Source: Mycobacterium sp. DL592 (GTDB taxonomy: Bacteria; Actinomycetota; Actinomycetes; Mycobacteriales; Mycobacteriaceae). Taken from it: 64,000 nt of DNA. Made by a program: the position numbers and the translations under genes. Where the stretch lies: positions 1,251,063 through 1,315,062 of the forward strand of contig NZ_CP050192.1 in assembly GCF_011694515.1 (NCBI RefSeq). Direction: 5' to 3'. The notes below the pieces were generated by a model, which was given only the letters and a program-made list of their open reading frames with translations, had not been told where the DNA came from and did no database searches. Positions 52,818-64,000 of the stretch are shown one piece after another. Positions within the stretch are counted from its first letter, which is position 1. Each line of letters begins with the position of its first letter.

Positions 52818-52957
52818 GCATCGAGATGACATGCGCCGTTTGGGCCTGCATAGCCTAACTCATCTCGGCGCTGCCCCACCAAGGCCCGCCCCGAGAGCGC
52901 AGCGACCCGGGATGCAGGTGCAGGCTCTGACCACGTCAGACCATAGGATGGACCCCC

Positions 52958-54610
52958 GTGACCCCCGCCGACCTCGCCGAGCTGCTGAAGAACACCGCCG
53001 CCGCGGTGCTGGCCGCGCATGGCCTCGACACCGCCGCGCTTCCCGCGGTCGTGACCGTCGAGCGCCCGCGCAACCCCGAGCATGGCGATTACGCGACGAA
53101 TCTGGCGCTGCAGGTCGCCAAGAAGGTCGGCGCAAACCCCCGGGAACTGGCCGGATGGCTGGCCGCTGCGCTCACCGAAGCCGACGGGATCGCCTCGGCC
53201 GAGGTCGCCGGGCCGGGCTTTGTGAACCTGCGCATCGAGGCCTCGGCCCAGGGCCTCATCGTCCGCAACGTCCTCGACGCCGGTGCCGGATACGGCCATT
53301 CCGGGCTGCTGCAGGGCCAGAGGATCAACCTCGAGTTCGTTTCGGCCAACCCCACCGGCCCCATCCACATCGGTGGCACCCGGTGGGCGGCCGTCGGCGA
53401 TGCGCTCGGTCGCCTACTGTCCACCCAGGGCGGCGACGTGGTCCGGGAGTACTACTTCAACGATCACGGCGCGCAGATCGACCGGTTCACCAAGTCGCTG
53501 ATCGCCGCCGCCAAAGGCGAACCGGCCCCTGCCGACGGCTATGCCGGCGCCTACATCAACGACATCGCAGACCAGATCCTGGCCAAGGCCCCCGACGCAC
53601 TGAGCTTGACCGGCGGGGAGCAGCAGGAGACGTTCCGGTCCATCGGCGTGGACCTGATGTTCGACCACATCAAGAAGTCCCTGCACGAGTTCGGCACCGA
53701 CTTCGACGTCTACACCCACGAAGACTCCATGCACACCAGCGGACGCGTGGACCAGGCGATCGCCAAGCTCCGGGAGAACGGCGCCATCTACGAAAAGGAT
53801 GGCGCAACCTGGCTTCGCACAACGGAATTCGGTGACGACAAGGACCGCGTCGTCATCAAGAGCGACGGCCAGCCCGCCTATATCGCCGGCGACCTGGCCT
53901 ACTACCTGGACAAGCGCCAGCGCGGCTTCGATCTGTGCATCTACATGCTGGGTGCCGACCACCACGGCTACATCGCGCGGTTGAAGGCGGCTGCCGCCGC
54001 GCTCGGTGACGACCCGGACACCGTCGAGGTGCTGATCGGCCAGATGGTGAACCTCGTCCGCGACGGGCAACCCGTGCGGATGAGCAAGCGGGCCGGCACG
54101 GTGATCACCCTCGACGACCTCGTCGAGGCCATCGGAGTCGACGCCGCGCGATACGCACTGATCCGCTCCTCGGTGGACAGCCCGATCGACATCGACCTGC
54201 AGCTGTGGTCCTCGGCGTCCAGCGAAAACCCGGTCTACTACGTGCAATACGCCCACGCCCGGCTCTCGGCACTGGCCCGCAACGCCGCCGAACTCGGCCT
54301 GGCGCCCGACACCGCACACCTGGATCTGCTCACCCATGACAAAGAGGGCACCCTGATCCGCAACCTGGGCGAGTTCACCCGGGTGCTCGAGTCCGCGGCC
54401 TCGCTGCGCGAACCGCACCGGGTGTGCCGTTACCTCGAGGACCTGGCGGGGGACTACCACCGGTTCTACGACTCCTGCCGGGTGCTTCCCCAGGGCGACG
54501 AAGAACCCACCGACTTGCATCGAGCCCGGCTGGCGTTGTGCGACGCCACCCGCCAGGTGATCGGCAACGGGCTGGGCATCCTGGGCGTGTCCGCACCGGA
54601 GCGGATGTGA
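52958..54610 (+). CDS. argS: Arginyl-tRNA synthetase
   Basis: A 550-aa class I synthetase with the HIGH-type motif HIGG (137-140, in [13 protein letters not shown]) and the KMSKS-type MSKR (375-378), an N-terminal Add1 domain and C-terminal DALR anticodon-binding domain. GTG 52958 gives the length of Rv1292. Its stop overlaps the lysA start (GTGA), so the two are coupled. Confidence 0.97.
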   Translation: MTPADLAELLKNTAAAVLAAHGLDTAALPAVVTVERPRNPEHGDYATNLALQVAKKVGANPRELAGWLAAALTEADGIASAEVAGPGFVNLRIEASAQGLIVRNVLDAGAGYGHSGLLQGQRINLEFVSANPTGPIHIGGTRWAAVGDALGRLLSTQGGDVVREYYFNDHGAQIDRFTKSLIAAAKGEPAPADGYAGAYINDIADQILAKAPDALSLTGGEQQETFRSIGVDLMFDHIKKSLHEFGTDFDVYTHEDSMHTSGRVDQAIAKLRENGAIYEKDGATWLRTTEFGDDKDRVVIKSDGQPAYIAGDLAYYLDKRQRGFDLCIYMLGADHHGYIARLKAAAAALGDDPDTVEVLIGQMVNLVRDGQPVRMSKRAGTVITLDDLVEAIGVDAARYALIRSSVDSPIDIDLQLWSSASSENPVYYVQYAHARLSALARNAAELGLAPDTAHLDLLTHDKEGTLIRNLGEFTRVLESAASLREPHRVCRYLEDLAGDYHRFYDSCRVLPQGDEEPTDLHRARLALCDATRQVIGNGLGILGVSAPERM

Positions 54611-56025
54611 ACGCTCACCCGGCCGGCCCACGGCACGCCGAGGAGATCCACCACGGCGGCGCGCCGCAGCGACCCGTCAGCGCCGCCGACGCCATGGCGT
54701 TGGCCCCGAAAGTGTGGCCGCACAACCTGATTCGCAGACCCGATGGCGAGGTGGTGATCGCCGGCGTGGCGGTGAGCGATCTGGCCGCCGAGTACGGCAC
54801 CCCACTGTTCGTCATCGACGAGGACGACTTCCGCAACCGTTGCCGGGAGATATCCGCGGCATTCGGTGGCGGTCACAACGTGCACTACGCGGCCAAGGCC
54901 TTCCTCTGCAGCGAGATCGCCCGCTGGGTCGCCGAGGAGGGCTTGTCCCTGGACGTCGCCAGCGGCGGCGAACTTGCGGTGGCCCTGCACGCAGGCTTCC
55001 CGGCCGAACGAATCGCGTTCCACGGCAACAACAAATCGGTCGACGAACTCACCGCCGCCGTCAAGGCTGGCGTCGGCCATATCGTGCTCGACTCGATGAC
55101 CGAGATCGACCGCCTGGACCTCATCGCCGGTGACGCCGGGGTGGTGCAGGACGTGCTCATCCGCATCACCGTCGGTGTGGAAGCCCACACCCACGAGTTC
55201 ATCGCCACCGCCCACGAGGACCAGAAGTTCGGCCTATCGCTGGCCAGTGGCGCCGCCATGACGGCGGTGCGCCGGGTGTTCGCCGCCGACCACCTGCGGC
55301 TGGTCGGCTTACACAGCCACATCGGCTCGCAGATCTTCGACGTCGCCGGATTCGAACTCGCCGCGCACCGCGTGATCGGCCTGCTGCGTGACGTGGTCGC
55401 CGAATTCGGCGTCGACAAGACCGCCCAGATCGCCACCGTCGACCTCGGTGGCGGCCTCGGCATTTCCTATCTGGCACAGGATGATCCGCCGCCGGTGCAG
55501 GACCTGGCGGCCAAACTCGGTGCGATCGTGCACAACGAGTCGGCGGCCGTCGGCCTGCCGTCACCGCGACTGGTCGTCGAGCCCGGACGTGCCATCGCCG
55601 GACCGGGCACCGTGACCCTCTATCAGGTGGGCACCGTCAAAGACGTGGCGATCAGTGCCGGCTCATCACGGCGCTACATCAGCGTCGACGGCGGCATGAG
55701 CGACAACATCCGCACGTCGCTCTACGGTGCCGAATACGACGTCCGGCTGGTCTCCCGGGGCAGCGATGCCCAGCCGGTGCTGGCCAGGATCGTAGGAAAG
55801 CATTGCGAGAGCGGCGATATCGTCGTTCGCGATGCCTGGGTGCCGGATGACGTACACCCAGGCGACCTGCTGGCGGTAGCCGCCACCGGCGCCTACTGCT
55901 ATTCGATGTCGAGTCGGTACAACCTGATCGGCCGCCCCGCGGTGGTGGCCGTGCGCGACGGGCGGGCTCGCCTGATCCTGCGCCGGGAGACCGTCGAAGA
56001 CTTGTTGAGTTTGGAAGTGAGGTAA
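54607..56025 (+). CDS. lysA: Diaminopimelate decarboxylase
   Basis: A 472-aa fold type III PLP enzyme that makes lysine from meso-DAP. The PLP lysine is Lys97 in HYAAKAF. The glycine-rich [11 protein letters not shown], the EPGRAI motif and the YDVRLVSRG region are present. The GTG at 54607 overlaps the argS stop by 4 bp. The homoserine dehydrogenase gene starts 2 bp after its stop. Confidence 0.97.
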   Translation: MNAHPAGPRHAEEIHHGGAPQRPVSAADAMALAPKVWPHNLIRRPDGEVVIAGVAVSDLAAEYGTPLFVIDEDDFRNRCREISAAFGGGHNVHYAAKAFLCSEIARWVAEEGLSLDVASGGELAVALHAGFPAERIAFHGNNKSVDELTAAVKAGVGHIVLDSMTEIDRLDLIAGDAGVVQDVLIRITVGVEAHTHEFIATAHEDQKFGLSLASGAAMTAVRRVFAADHLRLVGLHSHIGSQIFDVAGFELAAHRVIGLLRDVVAEFGVDKTAQIATVDLGGGLGISYLAQDDPPPVQDLAAKLGAIVHNESAAVGLPSPRLVVEPGRAIAGPGTVTLYQVGTVKDVAISAGSSRRYISVDGGMSDNIRTSLYGAEYDVRLVSRGSDAQPVLARIVGKHCESGDIVVRDAWVPDDVHPGDLLAVAATGAYCYSMSSRYNLIGRPAVVAVRDGRARLILRRETVEDLLSLEVR

Positions 56026-56027
56026 CC

Positions 56028-57349
56028 ATGAGTACACCCGAAAAGGCCATCGGCATCGCGGTATTGGGGCTGGGTAACGTCGGCAGCGAGGTCGTGCGCA
56101 TCATCGAGGAGAGCGCCGTCGACCTGGCTGCGCGCATCGGTGCCCCGCTGGAGTTGCGGGGTGTGGCAGTGCGACGCGTCGCCGATGACCGCGGCGTGCC
56201 CGTCGGCCTGCTCACCGACAACGTCGAGGAGTTGGTGTCCCGCGACGACGTCGACATCGTCGTCGAGCTGATGGGCCCGGTCGAGCCGGCCCGCAAGGCG
56301 ATCCTGTCCGCTCTCGAGCAGGGCAAGTCCGTGGTGACCGCGAACAAGGCGCTGCTGGCGCAATCCACCGGCGAGCTCGCGCAGGCTGCCGAGCGCGCGC
56401 ACGTGGACCTCTACTTCGAAGCCGCCGTGGCCGGCGCCATCCCGGTGATCCGGCCGCTGACGCAGTCACTGGCCGGTGACTCGGTGCTGCGGGTGGCCGG
56501 CATCGTCAACGGCACCACCAACTACATCCTCTCCGAGATGGCCTCGACGGGAGCCGATTACGCCTCCGCGCTGGCCGATGCCAGCGCGCTGGGCTACGCC
56601 GAGGCCGACCCCACCGCCGACGTCGAGGGATACGACGCCGCCGCCAAGGCCGCGATCCTGGCGTCGATCGCGTTCCACACCCGGGTCACCGCCGACGACG
56701 TATACCGCGAGGGCATCACCAAGGTGAGCCCCGCGGACTTCGAAGCCGCCAAGGCGCTCGGCTGCACCATCAAGCTGTTGTCGATCTGCGAGCGAATCAC
56801 CACACCTGAAGGACAGCAACGGGTTTCGGCGCGCGTCTACCCGGCGCTGGTACCTCTGACTCATCCGCTGGCCACCGTCAACGGGGCGTTCAACGCGGTC
56901 GTGGTCGAGGCCGAAGCCGCCGGCCGGCTGATGTTCTACGGCCAGGGCGCCGGTGGTGCGCCGACCGCCTCGTCGGTGATGGGTGACGTCGTGATGGCGG
57001 CCCGTAACCGGGTACAGGGCGGCCGCGGACCGCGGGAATCCAAGTACGCCCAGCTGCCGATCGCCCCGATGGGCGTGATCTCGACCCGCTACTACGTGAG
57101 CATGACCGTCGCCGACCGGCCGGGCGTACTGGCCTCTGTCGCAGACGAATTCGGTAAGCGCGAAGTGAGTATCGCCGAGGTGCGCCAGGAAGGCCTCACC
57201 GACGAGGAGGGCCAGCCGTCCGGTGCGCGGATCGTGGTGGTCACCCACCGCGCCACTGATGCCGCGCTGTCGGAAACCGTCTCCGCGCTGGCCGATCTCG
57301 AAGCGGTGCAGAGCATCAACAGCGTGCTGCGATTGGAGGGAACCAGCGA

Positions 57350-57353
<4 letters not shown>
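56028..57353 (+). CDS. hom: Homoserine dehydrogenase
   Basis: A 441-aa enzyme of threonine/methionine synthesis. NAD(P)-binding GLGNVG at 14-19, TANKALLAQ and [14 protein letters not shown] are family marks. The C-terminus is an ACT domain ([18 protein letters not shown]), consistent with feedback control by threonine. This is Rv1294 (thrA) in M. tuberculosis. Its stop overlaps the thrC start (ATGA). Confidence 0.97.
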
Positions 57354-59384
<2,031 letters not shown>

Positions 59385-59409
59385 CATGGATACACGCCGG
59401 TGGCATTTC

Positions 59410-59659
59410 TTGCTTTCCGGCCGTAAAGAGGGATATTCTCGGTCCCGTCCAGGCAATCGCAGAGTCTTAACCTGCGCCGAGACTAGGACGACCACCAATT
59501 CTTCTCGTGTTCAAGTCGTTGACTGGCGGTTCGCCATGTGGCCGCGCATCCCGACGGTCACCGTTGGCGCTGAGATGACGGTGTGACTTCGCATTCAGCG
59601 AATCGGCTGAATGCCAGAACCCCTCGCACGATGAAACCGCGGGGTAAGAAAGGAAATCC
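59410..59659 (+). promoter_or_regulatory. rho promoter and long 5' leader
   Basis: TTGCTT at 59410-59415, 18-bp spacer and TATTCT at 59434-59439 form a probable promoter. That gives a leader of about 210 nt before the GTG at 59660. The leader contains a hairpin, CATTCAGC (59592-59599) with GCTGAATG (59606-59613). Rho genes are often autoregulated through their leader; this leader is a candidate for that. Confidence 0.55.
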
Positions 59660-61591
59660 GTGACCGATACGGACCTCATCACGGCTGGAGACAGCGCACC
59701 TCAACCGGATGCGCCCGCCGTGGTCTCACAACCTTCGTCGCCGCCTGAGCAGGCCGCCCGCACCGCGGACGCCGGCGCAACCGGGTCGCTCTCGACGATG
59801 GTTCTGCCCGAACTCCGGGCCCTGGCCAACCGCGTTGGCGTGAAGGGAACCTCTGGCATGCGCAAGGGCGACCTCATCGCCGCCATCCGGGAAGCCCAGA
59901 ACGGCGGCAACGGAAGCTCGCACACCGCCGCCAACGGCGCGCCCCAGGCCGCCGCCGAGCCGGCGGTGGAAGCCCGCCCCGCGGCCGACACCTCCGGCAA
60001 CACTGCCGAGAACACCGCCGAGAACGGCGCCCCCGAACAGCCGCGCCGTGAGCGCCGCACCGCCAACCGTGGCGCCGGGGCTCCCACCGAGAGCACCGAA
60101 CAGCAGAAGCCGGCCGAGTCCGGTACCGAGCAGGCGCAGGCTCCGGCCCAGAACAAGCCCGATAACCAGGGCGAGTCCCGCAACGAGAACAGGGCTGACA
60201 ACCGTCAGTCCAACCGCGAGTCGAATCGCGATTCGAACCGTGAGTCCAACCGTGAGTCGAACGACCAGGGTGGCGACGGCGGCAACCAGAACCGCGGCGG
60301 AGGCGGCGGCGATGACGACGGTGACCGTGGTGGCCGCCGTGGCCGCCGGTTCCGGGACCGCAGGCGCCGCGGTGAGCGCACCGGCGGCGAAGGCGGTGCC
60401 GGCGGCAACGAGGCCGAGTTGCGCGAGGACGACGTCGTGCAGCCGGTGGCCGGCATCCTCGACGTCCTGGACAACTACGCATTTGTGCGCACCTCCGGCT
60501 ACCTGGCCGGCCCCAACGACGTCTACGTCTCGATGAACATGGTTCGCAAGAACGGCCTGCGCCGCGGCGACGCGGTCACCGGCGCGGTGAGGGTGGCTAA
60601 AGAAGGCGATGGCGGCGGTCAGAATCAGCGGCAGAAGTTCAACCCGCTGGTCCGCCTCGACAGCGTCAACGGCGGCCCGGTCGACGCGGCCAAGAACCGC
60701 CCCGAGTTCAGCAAGCTGACCCCGCTCTACCCGAACCAGCGGCTGCGCCTGGAGACCACCAGCGAGCGGCTCACCACCCGCGTGATCGACCTGATCATGC
60801 CCATCGGCAAGGGCCAGCGCGCCCTGATCGTGTCCCCGCCGAAGGCCGGTAAGACCACGATCATGCAGGACATCGCCAACGCGATCACGAAGAACAACCC
60901 CGAGTGCCACCTGATGGTGGTGCTGGTCGACGAACGGCCCGAAGAGGTCACCGACATGCAGCGTTCGGTCAAGGGCGAGGTCATCGCCTCGACCTTCGAC
61001 CGGCCGCCGTCAGACCACACCCAGGCCGCCGAACTCGCGATCGAGCGGGCCAAGCGACTGGTCGAGCAGGGCAAGGACGTCGTCGTCCTGCTGGACTCCA
61101 TCACCCGGCTCGGACGCGCCTACAACAACGCCTCCCCGGCGTCGGGGCGCATCCTGTCCGGTGGTGTGGACTCCACCGCGCTGTACCCGCCCAAGCGGTT
61201 CCTGGGTGCGGCCCGCAACATCGAACACGGCGGCTCGCTGACCATCATCGCCACCGCCATGGTGGAGACCGGTTCGACCGGTGACACGGTGATCTTCGAG
61301 GAGTTCAAGGGCACCGGTAACGCCGAGCTCAAGCTCGACCGCAAGATCGCCGAGCGCCGGGTGTTCCCCGCGGTCGACGTCAACCCGTCGGGCACCCGCA
61401 AGGACGAGCTGCTGCTCTCGCCCGACGAGTTCTCGGTGGTGCACAAGCTGCGCCGGGTGCTGTCCGGGCTGGACTCACACCAGGCCATCGACCTGCTGAT
61501 GAGCCAGCTGCGGAAGACCAAGAACAACTACGAGTTCCTGGTGCAGGTCTCCAAGACCGCGCCGGGCATGGACAAGGACAACGTCGACTGA
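59660..61591 (+). CDS. rho: Transcription termination factor Rho
   Basis: A 643-aa hexameric RNA-dependent ATPase/translocase. Residues 34-72 are the helical N-terminal domain (LSTMVLPELRALANRVG). Residues about 75-255 are a long insertion, disordered and rich in Asn, Arg, Gly, Glu and Ser. The RNA-binding OSB domain starts near 258 (QPVAGILDVLDNYAFVRTSG). The ATPase core has Walker A SPPKAGKTT near 391-399, VDERPEEVTDM and LLDSITRLGRAYNNA. GTG 59660 follows AAGAAAGGAAAT. The insertion is a known trait of actinobacterial Rho. Confidence 0.97.
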   Translation: MTDTDLITAGDSAPQPDAPAVVSQPSSPPEQAARTADAGATGSLSTMVLPELRALANRVGVKGTSGMRKGDLIAAIREAQNGGNGSSHTAANGAPQAAAEPAVEARPAADTSGNTAENTAENGAPEQPRRERRTANRGAGAPTESTEQQKPAESGTEQAQAPAQNKPDNQGESRNENRADNRQSNRESNRDSNRESNRESNDQGGDGGNQNRGGGGGDDDGDRGGRRGRRFRDRRRRGERTGGEGGAGGNEAELREDDVVQPVAGILDVLDNYAFVRTSGYLAGPNDVYVSMNMVRKNGLRRGDAVTGAVRVAKEGDGGGQNQRQKFNPLVRLDSVNGGPVDAAKNRPEFSKLTPLYPNQRLRLETTSERLTTRVIDLIMPIGKGQRALIVSPPKAGKTTIMQDIANAITKNNPECHLMVVLVDERPEEVTDMQRSVKGEVIASTFDRPPSDHTQAAELAIERAKRLVEQGKDVVVLLDSITRLGRAYNNASPASGRILSGGVDSTALYPPKRFLGAARNIEHGGSLTIIATAMVETGSTGDTVIFEEFKGTGNAELKLDRKIAERRVFPAVDVNPSGTRKDELLLSPDEFSVVHKLRRVLSGLDSHQAIDLLMSQLRKTKNNYEFLVQVSKTAPGMDKDNVD

Positions 61592-61608
61592 CCTGGAGTT
61601 TCGGCCGG

Positions 61609-62376
61609 TTAGGGGCGTCGCAGGGCGTCCATACCCGGCGCCAGCAGGTCGTTCAACGCTGACCAGGGCACCGTGATCACCGGGGTGCCCGCGGTGAACT
61701 GATGGTCAGCGAAGTGGATTTCCAGGCCGGCCGGCGTGGGAATCCAGTTGTCGAAGTTCTCCAGCAGCGGTTTGTTGCCCGGATGGTTGGGCATCGGCGT
61801 GGCCGTGACGCCCATCGCCGGCGGCAACAACAGCTTGGTTTGCTCGGAGAGCCGGTTGAGGCCCTCCTGATCGTTGACGAAGAGTTCCTTGAGCGTGATC
61901 TGGCGCCCCGAGCGCGAGTCGATGACGACGTTGGTTACCGACCCGACGGAATGGTCGGCACCCTCGACGCTGAATTCACCGCTGATCAGCGCGGACACTG
62001 ACGTGGTGGCGAAGCGGATCTGCGGCGAGGTCTCGAATGTCCACCGCCCCTTGTCCGGCCGCGCGGCCGTCGTCTCGTCGAGTAGGCGCTGCGCGGCGTG
62101 GTGCACGGCGTCGTTGAACGCCGCACTGACCCGCGGATCACCGCCGGTCAGGGTGTCGATGGCCAGATCCCAGCGCCCGGCGCCGTCGGTGGTCGTGCCG
62201 GTCGAACTCGACCGGTCGACGGTGTACGCCTTCCCGTTCGAAACTCCGGTGTGCACCGGTGCCGCGGTAGCCGAAGAGGTCAACGGCAGATTCTGTTCCC
62301 AGTCGGTACCGCAGGCCACCAGCGCGGCTGCCAATGCCGTCGCCAGCACGACCACGCGGCGGCCGGCAAAGCTCAT
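61609..62376 (-). CDS. Exported lipoprotein with DUF3298/RsiV-like domain
   Basis: A 255-aa protein with signal peptide and lipobox LVACG (lipidated Cys22). The segment NVVIDSRSGRQITLKELFVNDQEGLNRLSEQ matches the DUF3298/RsiV-type domain of envelope proteins. Function in mycobacteria is unknown. Convergent with rho, whose stop is 17 bp away. In M. tuberculosis rho is followed by rpmE and prfA, so synteny ends here. Confidence 0.75.
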   Translation of the reverse strand: MSFAGRRVVVLATALAAALVACGTDWEQNLPLTSSATAAPVHTGVSNGKAYTVDRSSSTGTTTDGAGRWDLAIDTLTGGDPRVSAAFNDAVHHAAQRLLDETTAARPDKGRWTFETSPQIRFATTSVSALISGEFSVEGADHSVGSVTNVVIDSRSGRQITLKELFVNDQEGLNRLSEQTKLLLPPAMGVTATPMPNHPGNKPLLENFDNWIPTPAGLEIHFADHQFTAGTPVITVPWSALNDLLAPGMDALRRP

Positions 62377-62409
62377 GAGGGCATTCTGGCAGCTGTATTC
62401 GCCAGAACG

Positions 62410-62438
62410 AAATGACCTGGTAATTTGCTGTCATTTCA
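62410..62438. promoter_or_regulatory. 8-bp inverted repeat upstream of the lipoprotein gene
   Basis: GAAATGAC at 62410-62417 and GTCATTTC at 62431-62438 form a perfect dyad with a 13-bp spacer, 34 bp upstream of the lipoprotein start. It is a candidate operator; the binding protein is unknown. Confidence 0.4.
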
Positions 62439-62525
62439 CCAACGCTGCACATGATTCGTGATAGTGCTTGGCGCTCAGCTGCTTTCGCTATGGCCCATGG
62501 CGCACCAAATTTCACTGGTCAAGCA

Positions 62526-63191
62526 TCACCGCGCAGGTGGAGCCTGCAGTCCGGGCAACACGTATCGACGCATGTAGCGACGCACCGCCTCGTAGTCGTC
62601 GGCGTCCAGGGTGTCGCCGGGCACGGTGCCCAGGCTGATCTGCACCCGGGCCACCCACTCGGCGGCCTCGTCCAGGTCGGTGTCGGGGTGGATCTCGCCG
62701 CGCTCGCGCGCACTTTCGAGGTACGGGCGCCAGAAGTGGCCGAGGTCGGGCAACAACCCCTGCACGCCCGCGCCGGCGCAGGCAGCGAACTCGTCGGGCT
62801 CCTCGCGCCGCAGCTGCATCACCAGCGCCCCGGGGGTTTCGTGGGCGCTGCGGCCCAGCCGGACGCCGACGGTCAGCTGCTCCTCGAAACCGGGGAGGGC
62901 CGCCAGGGTCTGGTTGGACTCGTTCCAGAACGCCTCGTTGAGCCGAACGATCGCCGCCCCCAGCAGTGCCACCTTGTCCGGGTAGTGCCGGTAGAGCCAG
63001 CCGCGCGACACACCGGCCGCCTCGGCCACCTCCGACACGGTCGTCGCCCGGATGCCCTTGGCCCGCAGACAGACTTCGGCAGCGTCGATCAGTCGCTCCC
63101 GAACCGTCTTGGTGGCGGTCCGGCTGTCCGCGTCGGCGCGTGCGGTCACCCCGGCTTCTCCTTCGGCATGTGTGACGATGTGCTCCGCCAT
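62526..63191 (-). CDS. TetR-family transcriptional regulator
   Basis: A 221-aa TetR protein with the HTH at about 30-75 (RLIDAAEVCLRAKGIRATTVSEVAEAAGVSRGWLYRHYPDK, given as family landmark). The ligand domain is not diagnostic. It diverges from an acyl-CoA synthetase gene, which suggests it senses an acyl-CoA or related lipid and controls that gene. Confidence 0.88.
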   Translation of the reverse strand: MAEHIVTHAEGEAGVTARADADSRTATKTVRERLIDAAEVCLRAKGIRATTVSEVAEAAGVSRGWLYRHYPDKVALLGAAIVRLNEAFWNESNQTLAALPGFEEQLTVGVRLGRSAHETPGALVMQLRREEPDEFAACAGAGVQGLLPDLGHFWRPYLESARERGEIHPDTDLDEAAEWVARVQISLGTVPGDTLDADDYEAVRRYMRRYVLPGLQAPPAR

Positions 63192-63228
63192 CCTGTCAAA
63201 CCTGGTCCCGCCGCGTCCGGGACGCGGC

Positions 63229-63256
63229 AGTAGACAGATTCCTAATCCTGTTTACT
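63229..63256. promoter_or_regulatory. Inverted repeat between tetR and acyl-CoA synthetase, likely TetR operator
   Basis: AGTAGACAG at 63229-63237 and CTGTTTACT at 63248-63256 are inverted copies (8 of 9 positions) with a 10-bp spacer. The location between the divergent genes is typical of a TetR operator. Confidence 0.5.
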
Positions 63257-63324
63257 CTGAGCTTCTATTGTGACCTGTACCGCGCGCGCAATTGGCGGTA
63301 AAGCAACAACCCGACAGGAGTTCC

Positions 63325-64000
63325 ATGGCCGAGACGGTCCAGCAGCTGCTTCGTGAACGCCTCCACGAGACCACCCCCGCGGTCAAGTTCGGCGATCAGG
63401 TGTGGACCTGGCAGGCCCATCTCGACGAGGCGTCGCGGCAGGCGGCGGCTCTGATCGCGCTCGCCGACGCCGACCGCCCGCTGCACGTCGGAACCCTGCT
63501 GGGCAATACCCCCGCCATGCTCACCGCGATGGCCGCCGCCGGGCTGGGCGGCTACGTGCTCTGCGGGGTCAACAACACCCGCCGCGGCGAGGCGCTGGGA
63601 CGCGACATCGCCAAAGCCCACTGCCAGATCCTGCTGACCGATGCTGAGCACCGGGGCCTGCTCGACGGTTTCGACCTTGCTGGCGTGCGGGTGCTCGACG
63701 TCGACTCCGAGGAATGGCGGCGGTTGCTGGCCGACGCGGGGGAGCTGACTCCGCACCGCGAGGTCACCGCCACCGACACCTTCATGCTGATCTTCACCTC
63801 CGGCACCAGCGGCGAGCCCAAGGCCGTCCAGGTGGCCCACATGATGGTGCCGTTCGCCGGCGTGGCACTCGTCGACCGCTTCGAGATCACCGCCTCCGAC
63901 GTCTGTTACCTGTCGATGCCGCTGTTCCACTCCAACGCGCTGATGGCCGGGTGGGCGGTGGCACTGTCGGCGGGCGCGGCCATGGCGCCGGCCAGCTTCA
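63325..64000 (+). CDS. Fatty-acid-CoA ligase / AMP-dependent synthetase (FadD-like), partial
   Basis: The first 225 codons run off the right edge. The ATP/AMP motif FTSGTSGEPKAV (about 158-169) and MPLFHSNALMAGW are the adenylate-forming enzyme landmarks. ATG 63325 follows ACAGGAG. It would activate a carboxylic acid, probably a fatty acid, as CoA thioester; substrate unknown. Likely controlled by the divergent TetR protein. Confidence 0.88.
   Translation, partial: MAETVQQLLRERLHETTPAVKFGDQVWTWQAHLDEASRQAAALIALADADRPLHVGTLLGNTPAMLTAMAAAGLGGYVLCGVNNTRRGEALGRDIAKAHCQILLTDAEHRGLLDGFDLAGVRVLDVDSEEWRRLLADAGELTPHREVTATDTFMLIFTSGTSGEPKAVQVAHMMVPFAGVALVDRFEITASDVCYLSMPLFHSNALMAGWAVALSAGAAMAPASF

Overview
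This 64 kb, GC-rich window comes from a mycobacterium, probably a fast-growing environmental one (Mycolicibacterium type). The evidence is the Mycobacterium tuberculosis-like backbone: homologues of Rv1278, oppD-family genes Rv1280c-Rv1283c, carbonic anhydrase Rv1284, cysD/cysNC Rv1285-Rv1286, the Rrf2 gene Rv1287, and argS-lysA-hom-thrC-thrB-rho Rv1292-Rv1297, all in the same order and orientation. These assignments are from memory, not from a search. Other mycobacterial signs are wax-ester synthase, PGRS-type glycine-rich secreted proteins, a haemophore-like protein, F420/LLM oxidoreductases and many GTG starts.

Layout. 1-2785: end of a probable nuclease gene and an SMC-like ATPase. 2789-8287: accessory genes for a WS/DGAT acyltransferase, a two-gene FMN/acyl-CoA-dehydrogenase-like desulfurisation module, and an alpha/beta hydrolase. 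8277-13732: oligopeptide ABC importer (oppBCDA, minus strand). 13910-19288: island with MarR, LLM oxidoreductase, a small exported protein and a five-gene toluene-4-monooxygenase-type diiron monooxygenase operon without a reductase gene. 19424-24791: carbonic anhydrase, Cys-rich MarR protein, and sulfate assimilation operon cysD-cysNC-cysQ-isochorismatase. 25117-28802: three exported proteins sharing a 19-bp tandem-repeat regulatory box. 28847-30456: Rrf2 regulator and a TDT-family (sulfite/dicarboxylate) transporter. 30464-37082: metabolic accessory genes (VOC, LLM, lactate monooxygenase, FMN split barrel, frameshifted MFS, P450, haemophore-like).

37269-49560 holds a polyunsaturated-fatty-acid-synthase-like (Pfa) megasynthase set: PfaD enoylreductase, then KS-AT-ACPx3-KR-DH, then KS-CLF-AT. 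The last gene stops being PKS at about 49,555, where it is joined tail-to-tail to a 5' fragment of a PGRS-type gene. Both genes have lost their 3' ends, which suggests a deletion or an assembly join. 51351-52817: another glycine/asparagine-rich exported protein and tRNA-Arg(CCG). 52958-61591: argS-lysA-hom-thrC-thrB, coupled by short overlaps, then rho with its own promoter and a long leader. 61609-64000: lipoprotein, TetR regulator and the start of an acyl-CoA synthetase gene.

Themes. Sulfur acquisition (desulfurising monooxygenases, ATP sulfurylase/APS kinase, PAP phosphatase, Rrf2, possible sulfite exporter) is unusually concentrated. The accessory blocks (diiron monooxygenase, Pfa cluster, exported protein trio) sit between otherwise conserved backbone genes.
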